DNA of 64,000 nucleotides from Massilia arenae (GCF_008014745.1 NZ_VPFD01000003.1:83627-147626); one strand, 5' to 3'. Counted from the stretch's first letter, positions 9,103 to 21,668 are shown. Numbers and translations: made by a program. Notes: generated by a model not told the origin, from the sequence alone.

Positions 9103-9509
9103 GGCGTGCTGGCCGGCGTAGGACGCGGCCGCTGCTGCAGGGCTTGCTGTGACCCGAACAGGCGCGCCAGTTCCACCTTCAGCGCGGCCTTGAGGGCGCG
9201 CGTGGTGGCCGGGCCGTCCTTGGCATTGACGGGACGCGACAGGCGGACGATGCAATCGACCTGCGCCAGGCTGCTCGTACGGAACAGCTCGCGCGTCATG
9301 CGCTTGATCGTATTGCGGGTCACCGCGCGCGGCGCAAAACGCTTGGCCGCAACGACGCCCAGCCGCGCATGCGGCAGGTCGTTCGGACGCGTGTAGAGCA
9401 CGAAATGCGCCGTTTTTTGCGTCGGCCGCAAACGAAAAACGGATGAAAATTCATCCGTTTTAACGATGCGCCGAGCGCGCGCGAAGTCGTGCGAACCTTC
9501 GCCTGTCAT
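9099..9509 (-). CDS. rnpA: Ribonuclease P protein component
   Basis: Protein subunit that helps RNase P RNA mature the 5' ends of tRNAs. It has about 136 residues, is basic, and carries the RNR motif as [13 protein letters not shown], preceded by [16 protein letters not shown]. The ATG at 9509 is preferred; GTG 9512 and TTG 9521 in the same frame would add only a few residues. It follows rpmH by about 30 bases and overlaps yidD by four. The C-terminal tail ([12 protein letters not shown]) is a low-complexity extension. Confidence 0.94.
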   Translation of the reverse strand: MTGEGSHDFARARRIVKTDEFSSVFRLRPTQKTAHFVLYTRPNDLPHARLGVVAAKRFAPRAVTRNTIKRMTRELFRTSSLAQVDCIVRLSRPVNAKDGPATTRALKAALKVELARLFGSQQALQQRPRPTPASTP

Positions 9510-9540
9510 CACCGACCGCAATCGATCTGCGGTGCGTGAC

Positions 9541-9675
9541 TTAGACAGCCAGACGCTTGCGGCCCTTGGCGCGGCGAGCGTTCAGGACTTGACGGCCACC
9601 ACGGGTAGCCATACGTGCGCGGAAGCCGTGCGTGCGCTTGCGACGGACGACGGAAGGTTGGTAAGTACGTTTCAT
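9541..9675 (-). CDS. rpmH: 50S ribosomal protein L34
   Basis: The 44-codon gene encodes the highly basic L34 protein, beginning [18 protein letters not shown] and ending KGRKRLAV, essentially the family consensus end to end. It is the first gene of the leftward rpmH-rnpA-yidD-yidC unit and borders the replication origin spacer, as in most bacteria. Confidence 0.97.
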   Translation of the reverse strand: MKRTYQPSVVRRKRTHGFRARMATRGGRQVLNARRAKGRKRLAV

Positions 9676-10040
9676 GGTGGTCTCGCTTAAAGCAAAATAA
9701 GATGCAAAATCGGGTCTGACGTCGTGTCAGATTCGGCGCCGATGACAGTTTCGCTCAAGGTTATACCAGCGTCACGCCACAGCAGGTCTTTCGTCGCCCA
9801 ACCACCAGCCGCTGAAAAATCACAGCCTGGCATGGCGCATGGACGGGGAACCCTGAATTAGACTCTACTTCGCACCCTTGTGTCAAGGCAGGTGTTGTTT
9901 CACCAAGCGCCACCCGCGTACGTTTCCAGCTTGGCAAGGGGTCGGCCCGGCTCGCCATTTCGGTGGAAAATATGTGCAGCGCCTGTGGATAACTTGGGCC
10001 GAGACAGGTAAAATAGCGTGTTACGTATCAAAAGCGAAGT
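9676..10040. other. Probable oriC / dnaA-rpmH divergent promoter spacer
   Basis: The 365-base spacer lies between divergent rpmH and dnaA, the standard chromosomal origin position. Visible elements are one perfect DnaA box at 9984-9992, a small hairpin (TCTGAC-GTCGT-GTCAGA, 9715-9731) just upstream of rpmH, and AT-richer patches near both ends. I found only one perfect 9-mer box, so if the origin is here the other boxes must be degenerate. Calling it oriC is inference from synteny. Confidence 0.6.
9984..10014 (+). promoter_or_regulatory. DnaA box overlapping the dnaA promoter
   Basis: TGTGGATAA at 9984-9992 is the exact reverse complement of the consensus DnaA box. A -10-like TAAAAT lies at 10009-10014; with a 17-base spacer the -35 position (9986-9991) falls inside the box. 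This would let DnaA repress its own gene, as known in other bacteria. The dnaA ATG is 27 bases downstream of the -10. Confidence 0.6.
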
Positions 10041-11462
10041 ATGGAAAATTTTTGGCAGTCAGCATCCGCGCAGCTTGAGCTAGAGCTCACGCCGCAGCAA
10101 TTCAGCGCGTGGATCAAACCGCTGGTCGCCCTCGACTACGAAGACGGCAAGCTGCGCATCGCTGCGCCGAACCGCTTCAAGCTCGACTGGGTCAAGACGC
10201 AGTTCGCCACCCGCATCACCGAACTGGCCGCCCAGTACTGGGAAGCGCCGGTCGAGGTGCAGTTCGTGCTCGACCCGAAGAACAATCCTGCCCGCAAGGC
10301 GACCGACTCGAGCGCGTCCGGCAACTCGGCCACCGTCGATTTCAACGCGCCGCGCCCTGCGCCTGGCGCCGAGAACCCGCAGCCGTCCGCCGGGCCGAGC
10401 TCGACCCAGAACCTGAACATCGCCAACTCGCCCAAGCGCGAGCAAAGCCGGATCAACACCGAGCTTACTTTTGATAGCTTCGTGACCGGTAAGGCCAACC
10501 AGCTGGCGCGCGCCGCCGCGATCCAGGTCGCCAACAACCCGGGCGTGTCGTACAACCCGCTGTTCTTCTACGGCGGCGTCGGCCTCGGTAAGACCCACCT
10601 GATCCATGCGATCGGCAACCAGGTCATGGCCGACCAGCCGAACGCGCGCATCCGCTACATCCACGCCGAGCAGTATGTGCGCGACGTCGTCACCGCCTAT
10701 CAACGCAAGGGCTTCGACGATTTCAAGCACTACTACCATTCGCTCGACATGCTGCTCATCGATGATATTCAATTCTTCGGTGGCAAAAGCCGGACGCAAG
10801 AAGAATTCTTCTATGCGTTCGAGGCACTGATCGCGGCCAAGAAGCAGATCATCATCACCTCGGATACTTATCCGAAAGAGATCACGGGCATGGACGACCG
10901 CCTGATCTCGCGTTTCGATTCCGGCCTGACGGTGGCGATCGAGCCGCCCGAGCTCGAGATGCGCGTGGCGATCCTGCTGAAAAAAGCGCAGTCCGAGGAC
11001 GTGACGCTGTCGGACGACGTCGCCTTCTTCGTGGCCAAGCACCTGCGCTCCAACGTGCGCGAGCTCGAAGGCGCGCTGCGCAAGATCCTGGCCTACTCGC
11101 GCTTCCACGGCAAGGACATCACGATCGACGTGGTCAAGGAAGCACTGAAGGATTTGCTGTCGGTGCAGAACCGCCAGATCTCGGTGGAAAACATCCAGAA
11201 GACGGTGGCCGACTTCTTCAACATCAAGGTCGCGGACATGTATTCGAAGCGCAGGCCGGCGAACATAGCCCGTCCGCGCCAGATCGCCATGTACCTGGCA
11301 AAAGAACTCACGCAAAAGAGCCTGCCGGAGATCGGCGAACTGTTCGGCGGCCGCGACCACACGACCGTGCTGCACGCGGTGCGCAAGATCTCCGGCGACC
11401 GCCAAAAAAATCCGGAGTGCAACCACGAGCTGCACGTGCTGGAACAGACGCTCAAGGGCTGA
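10041..11462 (+). CDS. dnaA: Chromosomal replication initiator DnaA
   Basis: AAA+ ATPase that binds DnaA boxes and opens oriC. The 473 residues include domain I ([20 protein letters not shown] start), a variable Pro/Ser-rich linker (about 85-140), the ATPase domain with Walker [11 protein letters not shown] (178 onward) and Walker [10 protein letters not shown], and the C-terminal DNA-binding domain with the signature [13 protein letters not shown]. The ATG at 10041 matches the universal N-terminus. It is followed by a weak terminator and dnaN, the normal order. Confidence 0.98.
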   Translation: MENFWQSASAQLELELTPQQFSAWIKPLVALDYEDGKLRIAAPNRFKLDWVKTQFATRITELAAQYWEAPVEVQFVLDPKNNPARKATDSSASGNSATVDFNAPRPAPGAENPQPSAGPSSTQNLNIANSPKREQSRINTELTFDSFVTGKANQLARAAAIQVANNPGVSYNPLFFYGGVGLGKTHLIHAIGNQVMADQPNARIRYIHAEQYVRDVVTAYQRKGFDDFKHYYHSLDMLLIDDIQFFGGKSRTQEEFFYAFEALIAAKKQIIITSDTYPKEITGMDDRLISRFDSGLTVAIEPPELEMRVAILLKKAQSEDVTLSDDVAFFVAKHLRSNVRELEGALRKILAYSRFHGKDITIDVVKEALKDLLSVQNRQISVENIQKTVADFFNIKVADMYSKRRPANIARPRQIAMYLAKELTQKSLPEIGELFGGRDHTTVLHAVRKISGDRQKNPECNHELHVLEQTLKG

Positions 11463-11466
11463 TCGC

Positions 11467-11487
11467 CTGCTTTTGAGCAGTTTTTTT
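11467..11487 (+). terminator. Weak intrinsic terminator between dnaA and dnaN
   Basis: A 5-base stem (CTGCT-TTTG-AGCAG) followed by seven Ts, starting five bases after the dnaA stop. The short stem suggests partial termination, allowing some dnaA-dnaN read-through. Confidence 0.6.
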
Positions 11488-11558
11488 GTGTTTGCCTCAG
11501 GCAATGGCACAATATCGCTTTAGTAACACATCACCTTTCAAACGTACTGAGGATAACT

Positions 11559-12665
11559 ATGCAATTGGTCAAAACCACCCGAGATACGCTTCTCCGGCCA
11601 CTGCAGATCGTGAGCGGTATTGTCGAGCGTCGGCACACTATGCCGATTCTGGCCAATATCCTCATTCGCAAGACCGGCGAGAGCGTGTCCTTCCTGTCGA
11701 CCGACACCGAAGTGCAGATCACCACGCACGCCAATATCGGCTCGGGCGACGACGTGACCGGCACCACGGTGGCCGCGCGTAAACTGCTGGACATCCTGCG
11801 CGCGCTGCCGGAATCGGGCGACGTCACGATGACGCTGCAGAACAAGCGCCTGGCGGTCCAGAGCGGCAAGTCGCGCTTCGCGCTGCAAACCCTGGCGGCC
11901 GAGGAATTCCCGACCGTCTCGGTGGCCGACAGCTACAACGCCTCGGTGACCCTGCCGCAGAAAACGCTGAAGCACCTGTTCAATATGGTGTACTTCTCGA
12001 TGGCCCAGCAAGACATCCGTTACTACCTGAACGGCCTGCTGCTGGTGCTGGACGGCAGCAATATCATTGCCGTGGCAACGGACGGCCACCGCCTGGCGTT
12101 CTGCCAGGTGGAGACCGAGCAGCAGTTCGAGCGCCAGGAAGTCATCATCCCGCGCAAGACCATCATCGAGCTGCAGCGCCTGCTGGAAGAAAGCGATGAA
12201 ACCGTGCGCCTGGACATCGCGGCCTCGCAGGTCAAGCTCACCTTCGCCGACATCGAGCTGGTCTCGAAACTGGTTGAGGGCAAGTTCCCTGACTACACCC
12301 GCGTGATCCCGAAGGGTTACAAGAACGACTTCACGATCAGCCGCGATGAACTGCTGCGTTCGCTGCAGCGCGCCGCGATCATGACCAGCGACAAGTTCAA
12401 GGGCGTGCGCTGCATCATCGAGCCGGGCGTCATGAAGATCAGCTCGACCAATGCCGACCAGGAAGAAGCGGTCGAAGAACTCGAGATCGACTACGGTGGC
12501 GATTCGATCGACATCGGCTTCAACGTCACCTACCTGCTCGACGTGCTGAACAACCTCAAGTGCGACCAGGTGAACATCGCCCTGGGCGACTCGAATTCGT
12601 CGGCCCTGATCTCGATTCCCGACAATGGCGACTTTAAATACGTCGTCATGCCGATGCGCATTTAA
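11559..12665 (+). CDS. dnaN: DNA polymerase III beta subunit (sliding clamp)
   Basis: Ring-shaped processivity clamp that tethers Pol III to DNA. The 368 residues cover the three clamp domains, starting MQLVKTTRDTLLRPLQIVSG and ending with the expected KYVVMPMRI. GAGGA directly before the ATG at 11559 is a clear ribosome site. That same stretch (11548-11556) resembles a DnaA box with one mismatch, probably by chance. Next downstream are a palindromic repeat and gyrB. Confidence 0.98.
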   Translation: MQLVKTTRDTLLRPLQIVSGIVERRHTMPILANILIRKTGESVSFLSTDTEVQITTHANIGSGDDVTGTTVAARKLLDILRALPESGDVTMTLQNKRLAVQSGKSRFALQTLAAEEFPTVSVADSYNASVTLPQKTLKHLFNMVYFSMAQQDIRYYLNGLLLVLDGSNIIAVATDGHRLAFCQVETEQQFERQEVIIPRKTIIELQRLLEESDETVRLDIAASQVKLTFADIELVSKLVEGKFPDYTRVIPKGYKNDFTISRDELLRSLQRAAIMTSDKFKGVRCIIEPGVMKISSTNADQEEAVEELEIDYGGDSIDIGFNVTYLLDVLNNLKCDQVNIALGDSNSSALISIPDNGDFKYVVMPMRI

Positions 12666-15368
<2,703 letters not shown>

Positions 15369-15387
15369 TCGTATTGCACTTCAAGTC

Positions 15388-15417
15388 AAAACGGCCTCTT
15401 CGTGAGGCCGTTTTTTT
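15388..15417 (+). terminator. Intrinsic terminator after gyrB
   Basis: CGGCCTC and GAGGCCG arms (15392-15398, 15404-15410) with a TTCGT loop and seven Ts, 20 bases past the gyrB stop. The opposite side carries four As, so it may also weakly end the convergent MFS transcript. Confidence 0.9.
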
Positions 15418-15425
15418 ATTGCTGC

Positions 15426-16712
15426 TCAATCCTGCTCGGGTATCGGCCGAACCACCAGGAACTGGTATGACATCGCGCCAAGGAAGGCGATGCCGGCGCC
15501 AGTCAGCAGGGCCGGCACGAACGACCAGCCCTGTGCGATATAGCCGGTAAAGATCGGCGCCAAGGCGCCGCCGATAAAGCCGCCGAAGTTCTGGATCGCA
15601 CCCAGCGAGGCAATCCGGCTGCGCGGCGCCACCGCTGTCACCAGCGACCACGAACAGGCCGACGCCGCATTGGCCAGGAAGATCACGACCGAGATGCAGG
15701 CGATGGCCGCGGTATTGCTCTCGACCAGCGCAGCAGGAATCGTGAACGCCACCATGCCCAACATCGACAGCACTACCGCTGTCCGACGCCCCGACACGAC
15801 CGATTTCGCGCGGCGGGTGATCTGGTCCGACGCCCAGCCGGCCGACAGCGCACCCAGGAAGCCGCACAGGAAGGGAATCGTCGCCGCAACACCGACATAG
15901 GCCACGTCCATCTGACGTTCCGTGCGCAGATATCCCGGTAGCCAGGTAAGGAAGACCCAGTTCAAATACACCGATCCGAAGAAGCCAAGCAGCATGCCCC
16001 AGGTGGCGCGCTGGCGGAACAGCGCGCGCCAGGATGCGAAGCCCGCCGCCGGCGCGTCTTCCGAGGTCTGCCCTTCGTCCAGGTAGGCACGCTCGGCCTC
16101 GGTCAACTCTTCGCGCATCGGGTCGCGATACAGCATGACCCAGACGATGGCCGCGACGATGCCCAGCGCGCCAGTGATGAAGAAGGCCCAGTGCCAGCTG
16201 GTCGCGGCGATCAGCGGCGACAGGCACAAAGGCGCCAGCGCGAAGCCCAGCGGCGAGGCCGAGTTGTAGATGCCGGTCGGCGTGCCGCGCGCGCGCAAGG
16301 GGAACCAGTTGCTCACCACCCGCGCCGCGGCCGGGAATTGCGGCGCCTCGCCGATGCCGAGCACGACGCGCGCCAGCACGAACCAGCCGAAGGTGGAGAC
16401 CAGACCTCCCGCGGCCTGGGCCAGCGACCAGATCACCAATCCCGCACCGAGCAACCAACGCGGCCCGATCTTGTCGACCAGGGCGCCGACCGGTAGCTGG
16501 CACAGCGCATAACTCCACGAAAAGGCCGACAGCAGCACGCCCATCTCGCCGAGCGAGAGGCCGAGGTCGGCGCGGATGAATTCATTGGCGACGGCCAGCG
16601 TGGCGCGGTCCAGGTAGTTGATGACGCCGGTGACGACCAGCAGCGTCAGTGCCAGATTCTGGCGGTAGCGGATGCGCGAAGTCGCGACCAGGTGAGTAGG
16701 GGTAACGTTCAT
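15426..16712 (-). CDS. MFS transporter, anion:cation symporter type
   Basis: Twelve-helix inner-membrane permease of 428 residues. The segment TGVINYLDRATLAVANEFI in helix 1, the helix 2-3 loop DKIGPRWLL and RVVLGIGEAPQFPAAARVV in helix 4 are typical of the ACS family (hexuronate, glucarate, galactonate, phthalate permeases), so an organic or sugar acid substrate is likely. No catabolic gene is adjacent, so the substrate cannot be specified. It converges on gyrB across the terminator. Confidence 0.85.
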   Translation of the reverse strand: MNVTPTHLVATSRIRYRQNLALTLLVVTGVINYLDRATLAVANEFIRADLGLSLGEMGVLLSAFSWSYALCQLPVGALVDKIGPRWLLGAGLVIWSLAQAAGGLVSTFGWFVLARVVLGIGEAPQFPAAARVVSNWFPLRARGTPTGIYNSASPLGFALAPLCLSPLIAATSWHWAFFITGALGIVAAIVWVMLYRDPMREELTEAERAYLDEGQTSEDAPAAGFASWRALFRQRATWGMLLGFFGSVYLNWVFLTWLPGYLRTERQMDVAYVGVAATIPFLCGFLGALSAGWASDQITRRAKSVVSGRRTAVVLSMLGMVAFTIPAALVESNTAAIACISVVIFLANAASACSWSLVTAVAPRSRIASLGAIQNFGGFIGGALAPIFTGYIAQGWSFVPALLTGAGIAFLGAMSYQFLVVRPIPEQD

Positions 16713-16959
16713 TTCGGGATGGTATCAAACACGATCACTGACTGGTGGCGCCTTTTTTGCCATGGCATGTTTGCAACACAGCGACAACAAGACATAAAAC
16801 TCGTGCTACCATCCGCTCCGGGCTGTGCAGTACGCCCACTCTCGCGAAAGCCAGCGCACCTGCCAACGTCCATGACGTGACCGTTTTTCAGGAGTCATCC
16901 CCTGTTCATTCACTGATGCCGTAGCGAGAACGGCCAATACCATGTGAAAAGGACTTGGC

Positions 16960-17391
16960 ATGCGCCTCCATCGAAACACCCCTCCCGATACCAATACCGA
17001 TTTCCTGCGCCGCTACGCCCGCGGCATGCTGCGCAGCGCCCATTCGGACCAGCCCAGTAAAGCCTTGCCCATCGTGCGCCGCGTGCACGCGGCTGGAACG
17101 GCAGCCGACGCGCGCGTCACGCAGCTCTATCATGCGCGCACGACGCTGCAGCTCAAGCACATGTTCCGCACGCTGGCGGCGGAGCTGGGCTACGCGACAT
17201 GGGATGCGTGCAAGCGCGACATTGACCGCCATCCACCGGACGTGCTGGACCGCTTCCGGCTCGACCTCGGCGCGTTCGGTGACCATGAGCAGATCTGGTT
17301 TGCGGACCAGCCCACGGCCGCGGCTTGGCAGCGCAAACACGGCGGGCGAATGGTCGAGTATGGGAAGCAGGCTGTCGTGATGCCTGGCTGA
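16960..17391 (+). CDS. Conserved-looking protein of unknown function
   Basis: Soluble, basic 143-residue protein with no signal peptide or membrane segment. The stretch LKHMFRTLAAELGYATWDACKRDI resembles the short helical module found beside glyoxalase-like domains, but I cannot assign a family. The ATG at 16960 has AAGGA a few bases upstream, supporting expression. It is a single gene between a divergent transporter and a repeat. Confidence 0.6.
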   Translation: MRLHRNTPPDTNTDFLRRYARGMLRSAHSDQPSKALPIVRRVHAAGTAADARVTQLYHARTTLQLKHMFRTLAAELGYATWDACKRDIDRHPPDVLDRFRLDLGAFGDHEQIWFADQPTAAAWQRKHGGRMVEYGKQAVVMPG

Positions 17392-17445
17392 GTGTGATGC
17401 CGGGCAGAGTGTGATGCCGTCAAGTTAGCTGCTGAGCTAACCGCA

Positions 17446-17532
17446 CGTCGTCCCCGCGCAGGCGGGGACCCAAGTGCTGCAAACGTCGTCGAAACGCTTG
17501 CAACTTAGGTCCCCACCTTCGTGGGGATGACG
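17446..17532. repeat. Dispersed palindromic repeat, copy 2
   Basis: Second copy of the element at 12713-12790. The left arm is nearly identical; the right arm has diverged (TCCCCACCTTCGTGGGGA-type). It lies in the 202-base gap between two convergent genes. Two copies within 5 kb indicate a genome-wide repeat family. Confidence 0.8.
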
Positions 17533-17593
17533 TTTTTATGCTAACTCGAGAAGAAATTTGCCTTAACTTGACGCGATTACTGCCTGACTGGCT

Positions 17594-18118
17594 TTATTGC
17601 GAAGCCGGCACCCGCCGCAACACGTCGTCATAAGGCGCCAGGTCGAGATAAGCAGTCACCTGGGTCGCGCGGCCGCCTTGCATGCGGAAAATCCACAGAT
17701 AGCTGTTGCGATAGGGCTTGCCGTCCTTCGCCACCGCTTCGCCATCCCACTCGATGATGACGTGGTCGCCATCGGCCCACAGGTTGCGGATCGTGGGCCG
17801 GATCTGGCGTTGCAGCCGGGTCGACAGCGGTGTGACGGCGCCGTCGATCAATTCCTGCTTGCCGCGAAGAACACGCGCGGTCGGGCTGCTACCCTTGATG
17901 GTCCAGACGACATCCGGCGCCAGCATGTCGTCGAAGAAGGTCTGCCCGCCGGCGGCCCAGGCGGCGAATGCCTTGCCGACCGCTTCCTTGTTGCCCTGCG
18001 CTTGCGCCGAGCCGCTGTCGGCACGTGCCGGGGACGCGGACCACGCCAGCGCAGCCATCAACATCCAGGCGGCCGTCCAGCGTAACGCAGTACCCGAACC
18101 GGATCGAGAGAATTTCAT
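17594..18118 (-). CDS. Exported NTF2-like (SnoaL-type) protein
   Basis: Periplasmic or secreted 174-residue protein. A Sec signal peptide (about 1-35) ends ASPARA before DSGSAQ. The mature part has the NTF2-like cone fold pattern: an AVGKAFAAWAAG helix, FFDDMLAPDVVWTIKG, then strands HVIIEWDGEAVAKDGKPYRN and YLWIFRMQGGRATQVTAY. Such domains bind or convert small ligands; no catalytic set can be assigned. The ATG at 18118 has AAGGAG upstream. A longer reading to 18205 would bury the signal peptide. Confidence 0.82.
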   Translation of the reverse strand: MKFSRSGSGTALRWTAAWMLMAALAWSASPARADSGSAQAQGNKEAVGKAFAAWAAGGQTFFDDMLAPDVVWTIKGSSPTARVLRGKQELIDGAVTPLSTRLQRQIRPTIRNLWADGDHVIIEWDGEAVAKDGKPYRNSYLWIFRMQGGRATQVTAYLDLAPYDDVLRRVPASQ

Positions 18119-18260
18119 ATCGCACTCCTTGATGATCGTTGGATGAGAAGGGCCATTTAGGGCTCTTCCGCTTCCGGCTAGTGTGCAGCGCACGCGCTGG
18201 CGCACGTTAGCTCGATCATCCGGGAAGCTTGCACGATCATCCGAAGATGCGGATCAGGGC

Positions 18261-19367
18261 CTACGGCAGCCTGATCTTGACCACCGCATTGCCGGACGTG
18301 ACATACAGATTTCCCTTGCCATCCGTGACGATGCCGCGCACGTCGGCCAAGCTACCCGGCAGGTCTCCGGTGCGCAGGGTGGTCGAGCGCGTCGAGCCTG
18401 CCACCGTCGTGACGACGCCTTCCGGCGTAATCCTGCGCACGAGGTTATTGATCGCATCGGCCGCGTACACATTGCCGCGCGGGTCGACCGTCAGCGCCAC
18501 CACCTGCTCGAAGCGCGCGGCGTTGCCGACGCCGTTGGACGATCCCCTGGCATTCGGCGCGCCGGCCAGGGTAATCATATTATTGACGCCGATAAAGCCA
18601 TTCGGGTTCCAGCGGCTGATCTCGCGCTCCAGGTCGAACACGAACAAGTTGTTGTTGCTGTCCAGCGCCACGCCGCGCGGTTCGAACAGGCTCACGCCGG
18701 TCAGACCGTTCACGACGGATTGGCCTTCCAGCATCAGCGTGTCGCCCCCCGAAATCCTGCGTGTACTGTAGCTATTGGTGATAAACAGGTTATCGTTGGC
18801 ATCGACTGCGATCGCGCCAAGCACCACCGAGGTCACGCGGCCCGCAGCGACATTGCTTCCGATGGGGATCGAGGTTGTCGTGCCGACGCGTCCAGCGGAG
18901 GTAATGCTCCGGATGCGCAGATTATCGGCCACATAGATGGTGCCGCGCCGGTTCACCGCCACGGCCATAGGATTCTCGAAGCGGGCATTGCCCGTGTCGC
19001 CATCGACAAAGCTGCTGGTGCCGGCGGCCCCCGCCACCGTCGTGACCACGCCTGCCGGCGTGATCTTGCGAATGACGAAGTTGCCGGTGTCGGCGACATA
19101 CAGATTGCCATCGGCATCGATCGCAATGCCTCGCGGCGATTTGAAGCGTGCGGCCGTACCGGCGCCGTCCATCGTGCCTTCGATCGTCGGATCGCCTGCC
19201 AGGATCGACAGCGCTGCCACCGGCGCTGGCGGCGGATCGCCGCCGTCCTCGTCGTCCTTGTCCTTCGGGATGCCGTCACCGCAGGCGGAGCACAGCAGCA
19301 TCAGGGCGGCGGCCCCGCACAGCTTGAGGCGAAGACGGGCAGTATCGGTCACGGCGCGGCGGGTCAT
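18261..19367 (-). CDS. NHL-repeat (beta-propeller) lipoprotein
   Basis: Lipoprotein of 368 residues with lipobox LLCSAC (C29), followed by an Asp/Pro-rich linker and about six NHL-type blades. Recurrent signatures are PRGIAIDADGNLYVADTG, NPMAVAVNRRGTIYVADN, PRGVALDSNNNLFVFD and LTVDPRGNVYAADA, each followed by a strand such as IRKITPAGVVTTVAG. NHL propellers usually mediate binding; no catalytic domain is attached. It lies upstream of and in the same direction as the NTF2-like gene, 142 bases away. Confidence 0.85.
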   Translation of the reverse strand: MTRRAVTDTARLRLKLCGAAALMLLCSACGDGIPKDKDDEDGGDPPPAPVAALSILAGDPTIEGTMDGAGTAARFKSPRGIAIDADGNLYVADTGNFVIRKITPAGVVTTVAGAAGTSSFVDGDTGNARFENPMAVAVNRRGTIYVADNLRIRSITSAGRVGTTTSIPIGSNVAAGRVTSVVLGAIAVDANDNLFITNSYSTRRISGGDTLMLEGQSVVNGLTGVSLFEPRGVALDSNNNLFVFDLEREISRWNPNGFIGVNNMITLAGAPNARGSSNGVGNAARFEQVVALTVDPRGNVYAADAINNLVRRITPEGVVTTVAGSTRSTTLRTGDLPGSLADVRGIVTDGKGNLYVTSGNAVVKIRLP

Positions 19368-19936
19368 GAATCTCTCCAGAAAGGTCCGTCTTCGATGCTA
19401 CCACGCAGCAAACTACCCGCCCTGCTCTCAGCCATGGTAGCTGCATAAACTGCATTGCCAATCCGCCGCCACTACGTCGAAGTGACACCTTCGCTAAGCA
19501 ATTCACTTAAGTAACACGAAAAATTTCCCGTACTTTCTTTCCCACAATTGCCAATTGCCCGCTTGACATACGGCCAAGAGTTCCTTAAAGTCGAAATTAT
19601 GTCTTTCACCCCGCATCTGTCGACCACCCTACCAGCCGCCGGCGCGCTATCGCCCGCTGCCCTGCTACTACGCGCGTAAATTCCGCCGTACGTTCCGGCT
19701 CCGCCGGCCCCAACAGCAGTAGGATTCGCACCGATGTCTACCACCCAATTTTTCGCACCATCGTTTTTCCTCACCGGGTTCGTCCTGGCGACCGGCTTGC
19801 GCGCACCGATGCGTGCGCTGCTAAAGCTACCGATCAGTTGCCGGGCCTAGCGTTTTCGTGGCCCGCCCGGCAGCCTGTTGCCACCCCTCAGACCCAAAAG
19901 GTCGCCCCAGTGACCACCCCATCAGGAGCCCCGATC
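19368..19936 (+). other. Long leuA leader region
   Basis: 569 bases between the divergent NHL gene and leuA. TTGACA at 19563-19568 with TAAAGT at 19586-19591 (17-base spacer) is a plausible promoter. It is followed by a 26-codon Leu-rich ORF (19599-19679), a GC hairpin (CCGGC-TCC-GCCGG, 19695-19707) and a second 38-codon ORF (19734-19850) preceded by AGGA. No hairpin here has a T-run, so a classical intrinsic attenuator is not visible. Confidence 0.45.
19599..19679 (+). CDS. Candidate leucine leader peptide
   Basis: A 26-residue [23 protein letters not shown] then LLLRA in part, with six leucines. Four use CTA, a codon that is rare in the neighbouring GC-rich genes, and the run CTG-CTA-CTA sits three codons before the stop. 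Such a Leu run shortly before the stop upstream of leuA is what a translation-sensing leader would need. The proposed promoter would place the start of transcription almost on the ATG (a leaderless message). No terminator hairpin with a T-run follows, so the mechanism is unproven. Confidence 0.35.
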   Translation: MSFTPHLSTTLPAAGALSPAALLLRA

Positions 19937-21616
19937 ATGCTGAACAACCCCGCCACCAAATACCGTCCCTTCCCCGCCGTCCCCCTGGCCGACCGCCAGT
20001 GGCCGAGCCGCAGCATCACCACGCCGCCGATCTGGATGAGCACCGACCTGCGCGACGGTAACCAGGCATTGATCGAGCCGATGAGCGTCGAGAAAAAGCT
20101 GCGCTTCTTCAAGATGCTGGTCAAGATCGGCATCAAGGAGATCGAGGTCGGCTTCCCGTCCGCTTCGCAGACCGACTTCGACTTCGTGCGCATGCTGGTG
20201 GAAGACAAGCACATTCCGGACGACGTCACCATTATCGTGCTGACCCAGTCGCGCGATGAGCTGATCCGCCGCACAGTGGAATCGGCGGTCGGCGCCAAGC
20301 GCGCCATCGTCCACGTCTACAACTCGGTAGCCCCGGTGTTCCGCCGCGTGGTGTTCAATATGGAGCGCGACGAGATCGTGCAGATCGCCGTCAAGGGCGT
20401 CCAGCTGATCAAGGAACTGGTGGCCCAGCACCCGCAGACCCAATGGGGCCTGGAGTATTCGCCGGAATCGTTCTCGACCACCGAACTCGATTTCTCGAAG
20501 CAGATCACCGATGCGGTCAGCGCCGTGTGGCAGCCGACGCGGGATAACAAGATGATCGTCAACCTGCCATCGACGGTCGAGGCGGCAACGCCGAACGTCT
20601 ATGCCGACCAGATCGAATGGATGTGCCGCAACCTGAACAATCGCGAATCGCTCGTCATCAGCGTCCACCCGCACAACGACCGCGGCACCGCCGTTGCCGC
20701 CGCCGAGCTGGCAGTGTTGGCCGGCGCCGACCGCGTCGAAGGCTGCCTGTTCGGCAATGGCGAACGCACCGGCAACGTCGACCTGGTCACCTTGGCGATG
20801 AACCTGTACACGCAGGGCGTCAACCCCGGCCTGGACTTCTCGGACATCGACGCCGTGCGCCAGCTGGTGGAAGACTGCAACCAGCTGCCCGTGCATCCGC
20901 GCCATCCGTATGCGGGCGACCTGGTGTTCACCGCCTTCTCGGGCTCGCACCAGGACGCGATCAAGAAGGGTTTCGCCAAGCAGCAGCCCGACGCGATCTG
21001 GGAGGTGCCGTATCTGCCGATCGACCCGGCCGACCTGGGCCGCAGCTACGACGCCGTCATCCGCGTCAACAGCCAGTCGGGCAAGGGCGGCATGGCCTAC
21101 CTGCTGGAGCAGGAATTCGGCCTGCAGCTGCCACGGCGCCTGCAGATCGAGTTTTCGCGCGCCGTGCAGCGCGTGGCCGACGAGAGCGGCCGCGAGATCA
21201 ACGCGGGCGACCTGCACGCGCTGTTCGCGCGCGAATACCTGGAGCAGGACGAGCCATATCACTACGTCTCGCACCGCATGGTCGAGGACAGCGAGCATGA
21301 CGTGCAGCTGGACGTGACGGTAACGCGCCACCATGCGCAGCAATCCTTCAGCGGCACCGGCAACGGTCCGATCGACGCCTTCGTGACGGCGCTGGGCCTG
21401 GATATCCGCCTGATGGATTACCACGAGCATGCGATCGGCTCGGGCGCCGATGCGCGCGCGGCCTGCTACGTCGAACTGCGCGTGGGGAATGGCCCGACGC
21501 TGTTCGGCGTCGGCATCGACAGCAATATCGTGACCGCTTCGTTCAAGTCGGTGCTGTCGGCGGTGAACCGTCACATGGCGGCGGGCGGAGAGAATTCGGC
21601 CGCGCTGGCGGCCTGA
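19937..21616 (+). CDS. leuA: 2-isopropylmalate synthase
   Basis: First committed enzyme of leucine synthesis, condensing acetyl-CoA with 2-ketoisovalerate. The 559-residue protein is the long (actinobacterial/fungal) LeuA type: catalytic barrel with [15 protein letters not shown] and the metal-binding [11 protein letters not shown], a linker, and the C-terminal LeuA dimer/regulatory domain that binds leucine. I chose the ATG at 19937, which has AGGAG seven to eight bases upstream; a longer in-frame reading from 19838 lacks similarity. Feedback by leucine is expected from the family, and the leader upstream suggests additional control. Confidence 0.95.
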   Translation: MLNNPATKYRPFPAVPLADRQWPSRSITTPPIWMSTDLRDGNQALIEPMSVEKKLRFFKMLVKIGIKEIEVGFPSASQTDFDFVRMLVEDKHIPDDVTIIVLTQSRDELIRRTVESAVGAKRAIVHVYNSVAPVFRRVVFNMERDEIVQIAVKGVQLIKELVAQHPQTQWGLEYSPESFSTTELDFSKQITDAVSAVWQPTRDNKMIVNLPSTVEAATPNVYADQIEWMCRNLNNRESLVISVHPHNDRGTAVAAAELAVLAGADRVEGCLFGNGERTGNVDLVTLAMNLYTQGVNPGLDFSDIDAVRQLVEDCNQLPVHPRHPYAGDLVFTAFSGSHQDAIKKGFAKQQPDAIWEVPYLPIDPADLGRSYDAVIRVNSQSGKGGMAYLLEQEFGLQLPRRLQIEFSRAVQRVADESGREINAGDLHALFAREYLEQDEPYHYVSHRMVEDSEHDVQLDVTVTRHHAQQSFSGTGNGPIDAFVTALGLDIRLMDYHEHAIGSGADARAACYVELRVGNGPTLFGVGIDSNIVTASFKSVLSAVNRHMAAGGENSAALAA

Positions 21617-21668
21617 GGTTCGGGGCGGGCGGCGGGGCGAGGAACGCCCTGCCTGCGCCGCCGATCGA

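Noticed and set aside
11548-11556. DnaA-box-like TGAGGATAA before dnaN
   Set aside because: One mismatch, and the bases are explained by the dnaN ribosome-binding site.
17390-17419. 13-base direct repeat GAGTGTGATGCCG
   Set aside because: Two short copies 17 bases apart at a gene end; no associated structure or function.
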